Source: Flavilitoribacter sp020436695
GTDB lineage: Bacteria; Bacteroidota; Bacteroidia; Chitinophagales; Saprospiraceae
DNA length: 64,000 bases
NCBI GenBank assembly: GCA_041392665.1
Contig: JAWKLQ010000011.1
Coordinates: 186,001-250,000, forward strand
Direction: 5' to 3'
A model generated the notes under the pieces. It saw only the letters and a program-made list of their open reading frames with translations. It was not told the origin of the DNA and ran no database searches. Below are positions 27,526 to 36,289 of the stretch, one piece after another (position 1 is the stretch's first letter; every line of letters begins with the position of its first letter). Made by a program: the position numbers and the translations under genes.

Positions 27526-29193
27526 ATGATCTTACTGGATACGGTAAATGACCCACTTGACCATGTGATAAGTGCATTGATCGTACTATTGGTGTTGAGT
27601 ATTATCTCGGAGAAACTGACTGATTTGATTCGTAGTTATCCCCGACAGAGCCGTGCGCTGTTGTATTGTCTGTTGGTTTACCTGATTTACGCTCTCCTCC
27701 CCTCCGGTAAACCGGTCTCATATATAGGAAACCTCTTTCTGTTTATTTGTATACTCGTCCTCGTTCTGACTTTACTACCTGTATTGCGTCAGGGAAAGTT
27801 GCTTTCTACAATTGATGAACGGGTCACGAATGCAAGGAAAACCATTTTGCCAAATATCGAAAAAACGCCTTTCTCTTTCATAGATCCCCGGACGGAAAGA
27901 CAGGTTTTGGTACTCAATTATATCATTGGGTTTGTAGTGGCCTTTCTTTTTAAGGCAGATATCTTCGCCATATTTAAATCTCAGAATGGCAGTCCGCAAA
28001 ATTCACTGGGATGGTCTGCCGAGCGATTCGCATTCAAAAATGACCTTAAACTGAATATCAACTGGGCATTGGAAAATGATGATATCGTCATTTTGCTGGG
28101 TATCCTGATCACAGGTTTCTTTTTGAGCTTTGGGTCCAAATTTTTTCACGATCTGCTGGATTATCTTTTGACCTCGAAAAATTTAAGAAGAAAGCTTTTT
28201 AGTAAGGAGTTATATCAACTACAAAGTATCGAAGAAATCAGATCTTTTTTAACGGATGCTCATACGCAGCATGTTTTTATTGAGAACACAGTTGAGAAGT
28301 ATAAAAATACCATTTTCAGAAGAAAGAACATTCACAATGTAGCACTTAGTCATCATTTGATTAATGGAAAACAACATCCAGTTGTTGAAGTACACCTTTT
28401 CGATAGCGACACCTCGGGGCTACCTCAGGCGCTTCCCATGGAAGCACCATTTTCGTATGCTATCCCTATTCGATATATCACTAATGTAGCCATCCCAAAG
28501 GTTCATATAGGTATGGGCGCTGAAATACTTTCAATCAATCAAACCTCTGCCAACCAGTCCAGCGGAACCTTTGGCTGTGTCGTGCGCAGCAAGCTGACAA
28601 ATAAAAAGTTTGGTATCACCTGTTGTCATGTAGTGAATTTCGGCCTGAGCACCCGGCGGAGGATCGACCCGGATAATGTACCGATCGTAAAAATTAAGGA
28701 TCGTGAGTTGCAACCTGTGATCGAGGAATTACTTCACTGGAATATTCGCAGCCCCAAATTCGATATTGCTCTGATCGGTCCTCTGACCGGGACTTATGAA
28801 AATATTAGGGACGATCAGCAAACTGCTCTTACGCATATACTTGGTAAATCAAGAACAATAAGTCCGGTTGACTTTGAGCAGCAAACCCAGGTGGGTTTTT
28901 ATGGAGTTAGTTCAGGGTTTCAGGAGGGGCGAATTGCTTCCAAATCACTGGGGATGGCCAAGATTGCCTACCACGATCAAGAGGTTACAATGCAAGACAT
29001 TATAATGATCGGTAAAAAACAAGAAGACGACAGTTGGCGATCGATTAGTCAAAAGGGAGATTCCGGAGCGATTGTGTTTGATCTAAAAACCCTGGAGGTA
29101 CTCGGATTACTTATTGCTGGTAATAGTGAATATTCCTACGTGATCCCCCTTCAGCCTTTTTTAAGCCTGAAAGATTATGAAATTGATACTTGA
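27526..29193 (+). CDS. Membrane-anchored trypsin-like serine protease
   Basis: The ATG at 27526 is preferred over a TTG at 27499. The 555-residue protein has about five N-terminal membrane helices within residues 10-205 (for example VISALIVLLVLSII, FLFICILVLVLTLL, DIVILLGILITGFFLSF), a linker, and a C-terminal trypsin-fold domain. The triad is readable: His368 in ITCCHVV, Asp413 in KFDIALIG and Ser513 in QKGDSGAIVFD. The pattern GTFGCVVRSK before the His resembles Nal1-like and other non-secreted S1 relatives. The side of the membrane facing the protease domain is not settled. It starts a three-gene unit with an exported protein and a patatin. Confidence 0.82.
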   Translation: MILLDTVNDPLDHVISALIVLLVLSIISEKLTDLIRSYPRQSRALLYCLLVYLIYALLPSGKPVSYIGNLFLFICILVLVLTLLPVLRQGKLLSTIDERVTNARKTILPNIEKTPFSFIDPRTERQVLVLNYIIGFVVAFLFKADIFAIFKSQNGSPQNSLGWSAERFAFKNDLKLNINWALENDDIVILLGILITGFFLSFGSKFFHDLLDYLLTSKNLRRKLFSKELYQLQSIEEIRSFLTDAHTQHVFIENTVEKYKNTIFRRKNIHNVALSHHLINGKQHPVVEVHLFDSDTSGLPQALPMEAPFSYAIPIRYITNVAIPKVHIGMGAEILSINQTSANQSSGTFGCVVRSKLTNKKFGITCCHVVNFGLSTRRRIDPDNVPIVKIKDRELQPVIEELLHWNIRSPKFDIALIGPLTGTYENIRDDQQTALTHILGKSRTISPVDFEQQTQVGFYGVSSGFQEGRIASKSLGMAKIAYHDQEVTMQDIIMIGKKQEDDSWRSISQKGDSGAIVFDLKTLEVLGLLIAGNSEYSYVIPLQPFLSLKDYEIDT

Positions 29194-29233
29194 GATTGGA
29201 CTGAGAGATTCATCATCAAAAATAAACATACTA

Positions 29234-31582
29234 ATGAATAGACGCACATATTCCTTTATTCTCTTTTGTTGCCTTCTATTTGGGCAAACCTCACGTTTCA
29301 ATGCTCAGGTTATTACTTTCGATTTTACTAAGGATTTTCCGGAGGAAGAAGGCACTGCCGATTTCCAAAACACGGAGACTTTGGTATTAAAAATGCGTAA
29401 TGTCGATCCAACGAAAGAGTTCAATATCACTTTTGGGGAAGAAGTCACTTTGGATAAGTCTTTTTTAGGATCACTACTAAAACCGGAGTTTAATTTAGGG
29501 CTCTCGATCCTGGATGGAGGGAAATTACAGATCGATGATATACAGACCTTTGATCTCAGTAAAGTACCGAATCAATTTAAGATCAAGATCCAGAATGGTG
29601 ATCATTCCCTTATCCTCAAAAATTATATTCAAATCAAAAAAACGGGATCGTCTTCTGATTTATCAGCATTTACCCCGTCGGGCCCCCACATGTTCTCTAC
29701 CCAAGCTTTCGAAAAGGCTCCGTTTAAAGATGCGGTCAATCTAGGTGAAGCTTTTTCCCGACAAGATCGAGTGCTTATAAGAAAGATACTACTAAAGTAC
29801 TATCCCAAATCACCGAATTTTGCGGCATTGATTGATAGTTTTAGCAATAATGTTTTGATTTACAGTAAATTAGAGGGAATAGGCCGGGATCTGGCACCAT
29901 TTCAGAGCAAAACAGGAAATCTGCCATCAGGTATTCCCGGTCAGCTTGCTCAAGGAGTGGGGAATGGTGGGATACTATCGCCTACTATTGTGATTGATGC
30001 TCTCGCAACACTCATTGCCAAGCGCTTTAAAGATGAATTGAATATTGCCTACATCCAACAATTCCAGGAGCATTTACGAAACCCCGCATTTGATGACCTG
30101 AGATTATTACTCCCGGGTGCATTTGCAGTATTGGCTGAGCGGGATCCTATTCAATATAAGACTTATTTACCTACTTTGCGGGAAGCATTACATCAGGATG
30201 TAGTTGATCTGAAAAAAAATCTTCCCAGCTTGTTCGAAGCACATGAACCGGCTATCAGAGATCCTAATTTGTACATGTTGATCCAATCTACATTTTATGT
30301 CATCAACCATTCAGGGGATTCCCCTGCAGATCTGGTAGAAGGTCTCTTTGAGCAGGACTTTTTTAGCCGGGAGCCCCGCCTGAAGGCTAGTCTCGAATTA
30401 TTAACCATTTTATCGGAAAATCTGCGGGCCGACGATACGTACAGTGGATGGATAAAAGCTGCTGATCTAAGCAAGATCAATGTGGAAGGTACTTTTCAGT
30501 TATTTCTAGGTTTTTTATTGGAAAAGGAGAAAAAAGCATTACTACAGCCACTTCAAAATTTGGGATTTCAACCGACTAGAAGTAACCTGTCTCAACTATT
30601 TGCGCCAAATTCGAAATCGTATAAGTCGGTATATAGTACTTATCAGAAAATACTGAAAATCCAAGCAGAGGTAGAAAAATTTAAGGCTGAGCTGCAAAAA
30701 GAACCTTCCAAATTTACGCTGTCTGCTTTCAACGCTTATCTGGAAAGTGTCTTTAACCTCACCCGATTAGTCAATAACTTGGGGCAGGAACTAAGTAGTG
30801 CCTCACTTATTCCAGACGAACACTTTCAAACCGCAGAAAAAGGGATCGCCATCCTTAGTGCCCTGACTGAAGAACATTATGCTCAGGTAATCGGTCATTC
30901 CGTGGCGCTTATCGAAGCGCTTTTGCCTGCATCTCCTTTCAAAATCCATTTTGTAAGATACAGCGATTTTATTGTGGCCCTGATCGAAGCTAAAGACTCG
31001 AAAGAAGCCATGTTGGCATTAGAAACGGTAGCTATGCCCATAGGTAGCTACCGCATTAAAAGGACAGTGCCCATGGAAGTAGGGATAAATGCTTACCCGG
31101 GCGGATTTATCGGAGGGGAGACTTTTCACGGTAGCGCAATAGATCAGTTTCAAAACTCCCTTAGGAAAATGGGAGCTGCTCCGATTGACCAATCTGCACT
31201 TGTGCTTGGATTCACGACACCGATAGGGATTGGCATCAATTGGGGCAATCAGGATTACCAACCCAACCATGTGAATTTACAACAAAAGGGATCGGTTGGA
31301 CTATTCTTTTCGTTGATCGATATAGGAGCGGTGGTCAATTTCCGACTTCAGGATGAAACATCTCTCTTGCCGGAATTAAAATGGTCGAACTTTTTGGCTC
31401 CCGGGTTTTATTTTGAATGGGGGTGGAAAAATAGTCCTATCTCTCTGGGTATAGGCGCCCAATATGGGCCGGAAGTAAGAAAAGTAAGTGCTATGGAGTT
31501 GGAAACAGATGCTAAATCCTGGAGGGCCGGTATTTCGTTTACCGTAGATATTCCAGTTCTCAGCATCTATACTAAGGATTAA
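29234..31582 (+). CDS. Large exported protein with barrel-like C-terminus, unknown function
   Basis: The start at 29234 gives MNRRTYS and a signal peptide (FILFCCLLFGQTSRFNAQ). The 782-residue protein has a beta-rich first 120 residues, a long helical middle (about 180-590), and a C-terminal 200 residues with alternating hydrophobic/aromatic strands (GINWGNQDY, VGLFFSLIDIGAVVNFRL, PGFYFEWGWKNSPISLGIG) ending RAGISFTVDIPVLSIYTKD. This suggests an outer-membrane attachment. No known family is recognised. It lies 40 bases after the protease gene and 55 before the patatin gene. Confidence 0.65.
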   Translation: MNRRTYSFILFCCLLFGQTSRFNAQVITFDFTKDFPEEEGTADFQNTETLVLKMRNVDPTKEFNITFGEEVTLDKSFLGSLLKPEFNLGLSILDGGKLQIDDIQTFDLSKVPNQFKIKIQNGDHSLILKNYIQIKKTGSSSDLSAFTPSGPHMFSTQAFEKAPFKDAVNLGEAFSRQDRVLIRKILLKYYPKSPNFAALIDSFSNNVLIYSKLEGIGRDLAPFQSKTGNLPSGIPGQLAQGVGNGGILSPTIVIDALATLIAKRFKDELNIAYIQQFQEHLRNPAFDDLRLLLPGAFAVLAERDPIQYKTYLPTLREALHQDVVDLKKNLPSLFEAHEPAIRDPNLYMLIQSTFYVINHSGDSPADLVEGLFEQDFFSREPRLKASLELLTILSENLRADDTYSGWIKAADLSKINVEGTFQLFLGFLLEKEKKALLQPLQNLGFQPTRSNLSQLFAPNSKSYKSVYSTYQKILKIQAEVEKFKAELQKEPSKFTLSAFNAYLESVFNLTRLVNNLGQELSSASLIPDEHFQTAEKGIAILSALTEEHYAQVIGHSVALIEALLPASPFKIHFVRYSDFIVALIEAKDSKEAMLALETVAMPIGSYRIKRTVPMEVGINAYPGGFIGGETFHGSAIDQFQNSLRKMGAAPIDQSALVLGFTTPIGIGINWGNQDYQPNHVNLQQKGSVGLFFSLIDIGAVVNFRLQDETSLLPELKWSNFLAPGFYFEWGWKNSPISLGIGAQYGPEVRKVSAMELETDAKSWRAGISFTVDIPVLSIYTKD

Positions 31583-31637
31583 ATAGCAAAAAGGGTATCT
31601 TTAATAACCTGATGATAAACCCTTAGTTAAAGTTATA

Positions 31638-34568
31638 ATGAGCAAAACACTAAAACTAAGCTTCGCCATGGGAGGAGGCGTATCCTTAGGGACCTTCTCC
31701 GGAGCAGCACTAACAGAAGTACTCAAATTATTCCTCCTTTTCGGACAGGACAAGACCGGCAAACCCTATGACAGTGTCGTGCTGGATTCATTTAGCGGGG
31801 CCAGCGCCGGGGCGATATCTTTAGCAATATTGATGCGGTCATTGCTCGATTACCAATCGTTTATGGCCAAAGATAAATTGAACCTATCACGGGAAGACTT
31901 AGTGCAAAGCCTAGCTTCAACGTATGGCAAAGAAATTATAGAGCAGTGCCGGGATGATAAACTGGAATGTTTACTGGCCGCTGAGGTCGCTCAGCGGATG
32001 CAGGAGAAAATCTGGGTTGAAGAGGCCGAGATCGTACGTTTGTTTAAGGGCGTTTCAGCCGAAAGCGACGTGGTCTCCAGGAATTTCGGTATACTAAAAC
32101 GTGATCTACTGATCGATCTGGCCGACCGTTATCTGATCGACGGCTGTGAACAACTGGATACAGGCAACAGGCAATTATTGGACGATAGAGTGCTATTCGC
32201 CTGTTCACTGACCAGTATTTTGGGTAAGACTTTACCGGAAGAAGAAGAAAAACATCCTTCAATTCCTTTGTATAACGAATATCTGAAAGCTACTCCTTCC
32301 TATGAACATAAAGAGCTTCGGGTGATCGATTTTCAGTTTAACCAGGATAGCGTCCCCACGGAAGACAACTGGTTGAAGGTGCAAACCACAGCATCAGGAT
32401 CTTCAACTACCGGATCTTCTATCGAAAATCGCTTATTCAATCTTGCATCTGTCGATACCTGGGCCATGTTTGCCGCTTCCGTGATTGCATGCGGCGCCTT
32501 TCCTCTGGCTTTCGAACCCACCGTCCTAGAAAGAAATATCAGTGAATTACCCCCGTTCAAGCTCAATGGCGGAGAACAGCGTACTAAAAAATATGCTTAT
32601 ATAGATGGCGGAACCTTTAATAATGAGCCGATCAGAGAAGCTTTTCGGTTGGCCAATTATATTGACTTACGCCATAGAGGGAAAGCCGGAAAAAAAGAGG
32701 AAGATCGCCTTATCGTTTTTGTCGATCCTTATGTACCGCCGTCGCAATACCGATCTGGTAGGATCCCATCATTCGAAGTCCTTCAATCAAGATCGGACAA
32801 GCTCAATAACCTTCAGGGAACAACGCTGATGTCTGAAGTAAGCAGAGCCGGCAGTCAATTGAATTCTCTGATTTCCGTTCTGCGCGACCAGGGAGCCCTT
32901 AAAGAGGAAAATAAATCTTTAAACTATCTGGAAAACCTCAAGGTGAAAGCGGCGTTGTCGGATTATATCCATAAGATCAGGATCAATGTTAATAACCAGC
33001 AGGAACTCAATAGGCTGGTGGATCAAATAGTGACCAAAATAACTAATGATCTAAAACGTAGTTATATCCCTCCCGGAACCAGGAATTTGTCTACCTTCTT
33101 CAATTACCATTTGAAGAAGATCTACGAGGAGGCTGCATTCCCGGAAGATGACAAGCAGGGAATCCTTGAAAAACTGCAAAAGATTTTCGATACTTATGTT
33201 AATATGCTTAATGATAGCTCTGCAACAAAAGGCATGATGTTACCTAAGGTAATGCAACAATCCAAACCGGAGGACCAGGAAATTATTTATAAAGTCTTAC
33301 TCAATATGCTCGCTGAAGTAGCACTGGATACCTACGGAAAAGATGAACAAGCCATCCGAATGGCAGTGACGCCCATCGCTTATCCTCAGGAAACGGCATT
33401 GCCCGTAGGACAGTCGGTTCCAGCGAATAGTCCGCTGCCGCAAACTGTTTTTCTGCCTGGATCTGAATTGGCTGCTTTTGGAGGTTTTGCATCCGAAAGA
33501 TCGAGGAGAATTGCCTTTTTATACGGTCGATATTGTAGCCTCAAGGCTTTGAGCCGGAAAGATTTTCGTCAGAATCACGATGAAATGCTTCGTAAGCTTA
33601 ATCAAACCCCGGCAAACTCAGAACCGTTCATTAACGGGCAAACCCGTTTGATATCGGAGCATTTAAAAGCTAATATTCAAGCCATTTATCAACATCAGGG
33701 CTTTAATGTACATACCTATGCAAAAGATCTGGGAGAGCATCTTATCAGTTTGGCATTTAAAAGGATAAAAAGATTAATTCCCTTTTCCATGGTTCTCAGA
33801 CCAGTATTTAAGTTTTGGTATTGGACGCTTTCGGTTATGCTCTTAATTGTTGCAATTTGTTGGGGACTGTCCTGGATTTTGAAGTCGTCCTTTCTTTCTG
33901 CCCTATTATCTCCTTTGGTTTTTTTAATTCTTTCAGTGATAGTACTATTTATTTATCTGAAAAAGAAACTGAAAAAAACGTTGATCACTCATACGATCGA
34001 AAAAGTAAAACGGGATGAGATCAGTGTGAAGATCGATCTTCCGGAACAAATAGTCCCCAAAAAAAGGGTGAAGCTGGAACTGTATGAAAATACAGAAAAC
34101 GGAGATAAGCTGGTGAAGGTCAGGAAACTTAAAATATTCCGAACGAAAGTTAAGAACGATAGCAATAGTACGGAAAAATATTGTTACCGGATAGCATTTA
34201 AGCTCGCTATAGGCCAAAGAAATCATCTCAAGAGAGAAAAATATTTCTATACGGATCTGTTTCCCGAACGTGATCTCATCAGTCCCTTGAAATATTTCGA
34301 AGCACCTCCTAACAGGCGTCACGTTTTGTATGTTCAGCGGATTAGAGTTAATAAAAAATATTCCATCGAATTGGGAAATGCTGCGCTTGATAGCTTAAAT
34401 CAGTTAGACCGCCAGGATAAAAACGGGGATCGAACACATTTCCTGTATCCGGTTCTGAAAGCTCAGTGGAATAAAACGAGTAAACAATTTGAATGGATGA
34501 TGACCGATGAAGCCATACCTTTAGAATGGGATATCTTACAGTATGCAAAAAGTAAAAGGAATCAGTAG
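31638..34568 (+). CDS. Patatin-like phospholipase with C-terminal membrane segments
   Basis: The 976-residue protein has the patatin oxyanion loop GGGVSLG (residues 12-18), nucleophile Ser56 in FSGASAG, and catalytic Asp323 in YIDGGTFNNEP. Two membrane helices (about 715-775) follow, then about 200 residues of charged, beta-like C-terminal domain without a known match. No signal peptide is present, so the lipase domain is probably cytoplasmic and held at the inner membrane, where it could attack membrane lipids. Patatins of this kind serve as lipid remodelling enzymes or as killing effectors; nothing here decides between them. It is the last gene of the protease unit. Confidence 0.87.
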   Translation: MSKTLKLSFAMGGGVSLGTFSGAALTEVLKLFLLFGQDKTGKPYDSVVLDSFSGASAGAISLAILMRSLLDYQSFMAKDKLNLSREDLVQSLASTYGKEIIEQCRDDKLECLLAAEVAQRMQEKIWVEEAEIVRLFKGVSAESDVVSRNFGILKRDLLIDLADRYLIDGCEQLDTGNRQLLDDRVLFACSLTSILGKTLPEEEEKHPSIPLYNEYLKATPSYEHKELRVIDFQFNQDSVPTEDNWLKVQTTASGSSTTGSSIENRLFNLASVDTWAMFAASVIACGAFPLAFEPTVLERNISELPPFKLNGGEQRTKKYAYIDGGTFNNEPIREAFRLANYIDLRHRGKAGKKEEDRLIVFVDPYVPPSQYRSGRIPSFEVLQSRSDKLNNLQGTTLMSEVSRAGSQLNSLISVLRDQGALKEENKSLNYLENLKVKAALSDYIHKIRINVNNQQELNRLVDQIVTKITNDLKRSYIPPGTRNLSTFFNYHLKKIYEEAAFPEDDKQGILEKLQKIFDTYVNMLNDSSATKGMMLPKVMQQSKPEDQEIIYKVLLNMLAEVALDTYGKDEQAIRMAVTPIAYPQETALPVGQSVPANSPLPQTVFLPGSELAAFGGFASERSRRIAFLYGRYCSLKALSRKDFRQNHDEMLRKLNQTPANSEPFINGQTRLISEHLKANIQAIYQHQGFNVHTYAKDLGEHLISLAFKRIKRLIPFSMVLRPVFKFWYWTLSVMLLIVAICWGLSWILKSSFLSALLSPLVFLILSVIVLFIYLKKKLKKTLITHTIEKVKRDEISVKIDLPEQIVPKKRVKLELYENTENGDKLVKVRKLKIFRTKVKNDSNSTEKYCYRIAFKLAIGQRNHLKREKYFYTDLFPERDLISPLKYFEAPPNRRHVLYVQRIRVNKKYSIELGNAALDSLNQLDRQDKNGDRTHFLYPVLKAQWNKTSKQFEWMMTDEAIPLEWDILQYAKSKRNQ

Positions 34569-34711
34569 TTATTTGCGGCATTGAAAATAGCAGCGCAGAG
34601 GTCTCAAAACCTTCATCAAGCCGTTCCATTGCAACAAATTAAAAACACCCGGACCCCGGTAAACACGCCCCAGGATCCAGGTTGTCTGATAGCTCTGTCG
34701 TTCAGGATGGA

Positions 34712-35056
34712 TTAATTCCGTCCTGGCTTTAAATTTTTTCCTTCCGTAGCGTATAATTCCAAACGCCTTCTTGCCGCCGCAAGCGTGTTGCCCGGATATT
34801 TCTTCAGCGCTGTTTTAACCAGTTCCGGCTTAACCGCGCCTGCCGATTTTCCCTGTAGGACAGCTTTTTCAAAAGTACTGGTAAAGTATAGCAGGGAATC
34901 ATTGATATAATTATTGTACATGCCCAAAGAGGCTTTTTTAACCGTCGGATCAATACCACGTTGCTGGGATAAACTTTTGAAAAACAGCTTGTTATTTTGT
35001 GCGAACATCGGAAGGGCCAATCCGAATGCGAAAAGAAGTATCAACAGTTTTTTCAT
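34712..35056 (-). CDS. Small exported protein of unknown function
   Basis: The 114-residue product has a clear signal peptide (LLILLFAFGLALPMFAQ). The mature part is helical and basic (KKASLGMYNNYINDSLLYFTSTFEKAVLQGKSAGAVKPELVKTAL is described here only by its start and end, residues 40-84). I do not recognise it. It lies 55 bases after the Ig-repeat gene and is probably the last gene of the caspase operon. The stop codon falls inside a CAGGA/TCCTG hairpin (34703-34735) that may act as the terminator facing the patatin gene. Confidence 0.6.
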   Translation of the reverse strand: MKKLLILLFAFGLALPMFAQNNKLFFKSLSQQRGIDPTVKKASLGMYNNYINDSLLYFTSTFEKAVLQGKSAGAVKPELVKTALKKYPGNTLAAARRRLELYATEGKNLKPGRN

Positions 35057-35111
35057 GATTTTCAGGTTTAAGATTTATGGAGCAGGATCTGTAATTATGT
35101 TGACAATGTAG

Positions 35112-36167
35112 TTACTTAACGTATACTTTGCAGAAGTATTCGTGCCACTCGCCACATTTAGTCTTTACGCGCGCTTTCAGGTTATAGGTACCCCTTTTGA
35201 GATTGCGCAAATAGCTATCGGTATTGCCGCTTCCTTTGCACCACTCGTAAGGATAGGTCGCTTCCTTCCGCACAAATTTGCCGTTGACGTATAGCTCCAT
35301 TTCTGCAATGTCCTGATATTTTTCCGTATCCACACGTACATAAACGTCGTCGCCATATTTATAGGTGCCGTTATTTTGGGGGTATTTGTACCAGGATTTG
35401 TATTTGCATGCCTGATCATCATTACCTTGATCTCCTTCTTTTACGTAAAAGGTACAGTAATAATCCTTGTATTTGCCGCACTTGTCGTATACACGGGCTT
35501 TCAGTTTGTAGGTGCCGGGCTTCAGATGGCGAAGATAGCCATCAGTGTTACCGCTTCCTTTGCACCATTCGTAGGGATAGTTGCTTTCCTTTCGGATAAG
35601 CTTGTCGTTCAAATATAACTCGACGTAATTAATGTAATGGTATTGCTGGGCGTCCACATAAACGTGTACATTGGAACCGGAATTATAGTTCTGACCGTTT
35701 TGTGGGTATTTAAACCAGGCTTTGTAGCTGCACTCCGCGTTGCCGGGATGATTGCCATTGTGTTCGTTCCCTTTGATGTCAATGGTACAATAGATCTCAT
35801 GATACTGACCACATTTATCCTTGATCTTACATTTTAGTTTGTAAGCTCCTTTTTTCATCTTGCGAAGATAGCCATCAGTGTTACCGCTGCCTTTACACCA
35901 TTCGAAAGGATAGGTACTTTCTTTACGGACTAACTTGCCATTAATATAGAGTTCCATATACTCGATGTCCTGATATTTCTGGGGATCTACACGGACGTAT
36001 ACATCTTTGCCTTCTTCATAACTGCCATCATTTTGTGGGTACTTGAACCAGGCTTTCCAGGTACAGGCGGTTGAGGTTGCCGAATCGGATGAAGTCCCGG
36101 CCGATAGATTGATGGTAAAAGTCAGGAAGATTGCTAGTAAGTTTAAGGCCAAATTTTTCATTTTCAT
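35112..36167 (-). CDS. Secreted protein of three Cys-containing Ig-like repeats
   Basis: A signal peptide (LALNLLAIFLTFTINLSAG) is followed by three repeats of about 98 residues (35-132, 146-243, 254-351) separated by short polar linkers. Each has the pattern W-x-x-YPQN, VYVRVD, MELYINGKLVRKE, YPYEWCKGSGNTD, YLR, LKARV and KCG, which fits the bacterial Ig-like (Big_7-type) fold. Each repeat keeps four Cys, which could form two disulfides. A binding or adhesive role is likely; the partner is unknown. The start may be 36167 or the second ATG at 36161. It follows the caspase gene by 122 bases. Confidence 0.75.
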   Translation of the reverse strand: MKMKNLALNLLAIFLTFTINLSAGTSSDSATSTACTWKAWFKYPQNDGSYEEGKDVYVRVDPQKYQDIEYMELYINGKLVRKESTYPFEWCKGSGNTDGYLRKMKKGAYKLKCKIKDKCGQYHEIYCTIDIKGNEHNGNHPGNAECSYKAWFKYPQNGQNYNSGSNVHVYVDAQQYHYINYVELYLNDKLIRKESNYPYEWCKGSGNTDGYLRHLKPGTYKLKARVYDKCGKYKDYYCTFYVKEGDQGNDDQACKYKSWYKYPQNNGTYKYGDDVYVRVDTEKYQDIAEMELYVNGKFVRKEATYPYEWCKGSGNTDSYLRNLKRGTYNLKARVKTKCGEWHEYFCKVYVK

Positions 36168-36246
36168 TTTTAGTTTAGTGAATAGGTTTAGGTGATGTTC
36201 AAATACATCAATCAGTAAACTGGGACTTGAAAATGTCCATTGGCCT

Positions 36247-36267
36247 AAAAAGTATTAACACTTTTTT
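36247..36267. terminator. A+T stem-loop between the caspase and Ig-repeat genes
   Basis: AAAAAGT (36247-36253) pairs with ACTTTTT (36260-36266) around a six-base loop. It follows the caspase gene stop on the minus strand. It may attenuate rather than end transcription into the Ig-repeat gene. Confidence 0.35.
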
Positions 36268-36289
36268 AACAAAATCAACTAGCTGTCTT

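Noticed and set aside
27499..34568. Gasdermin- or CBASS-type antiphage operon
   Set aside because: Protease and patatin are present, but no gasdermin-like pore protein, cyclase or nucleotide sensor was recognised, so a known system cannot be named.
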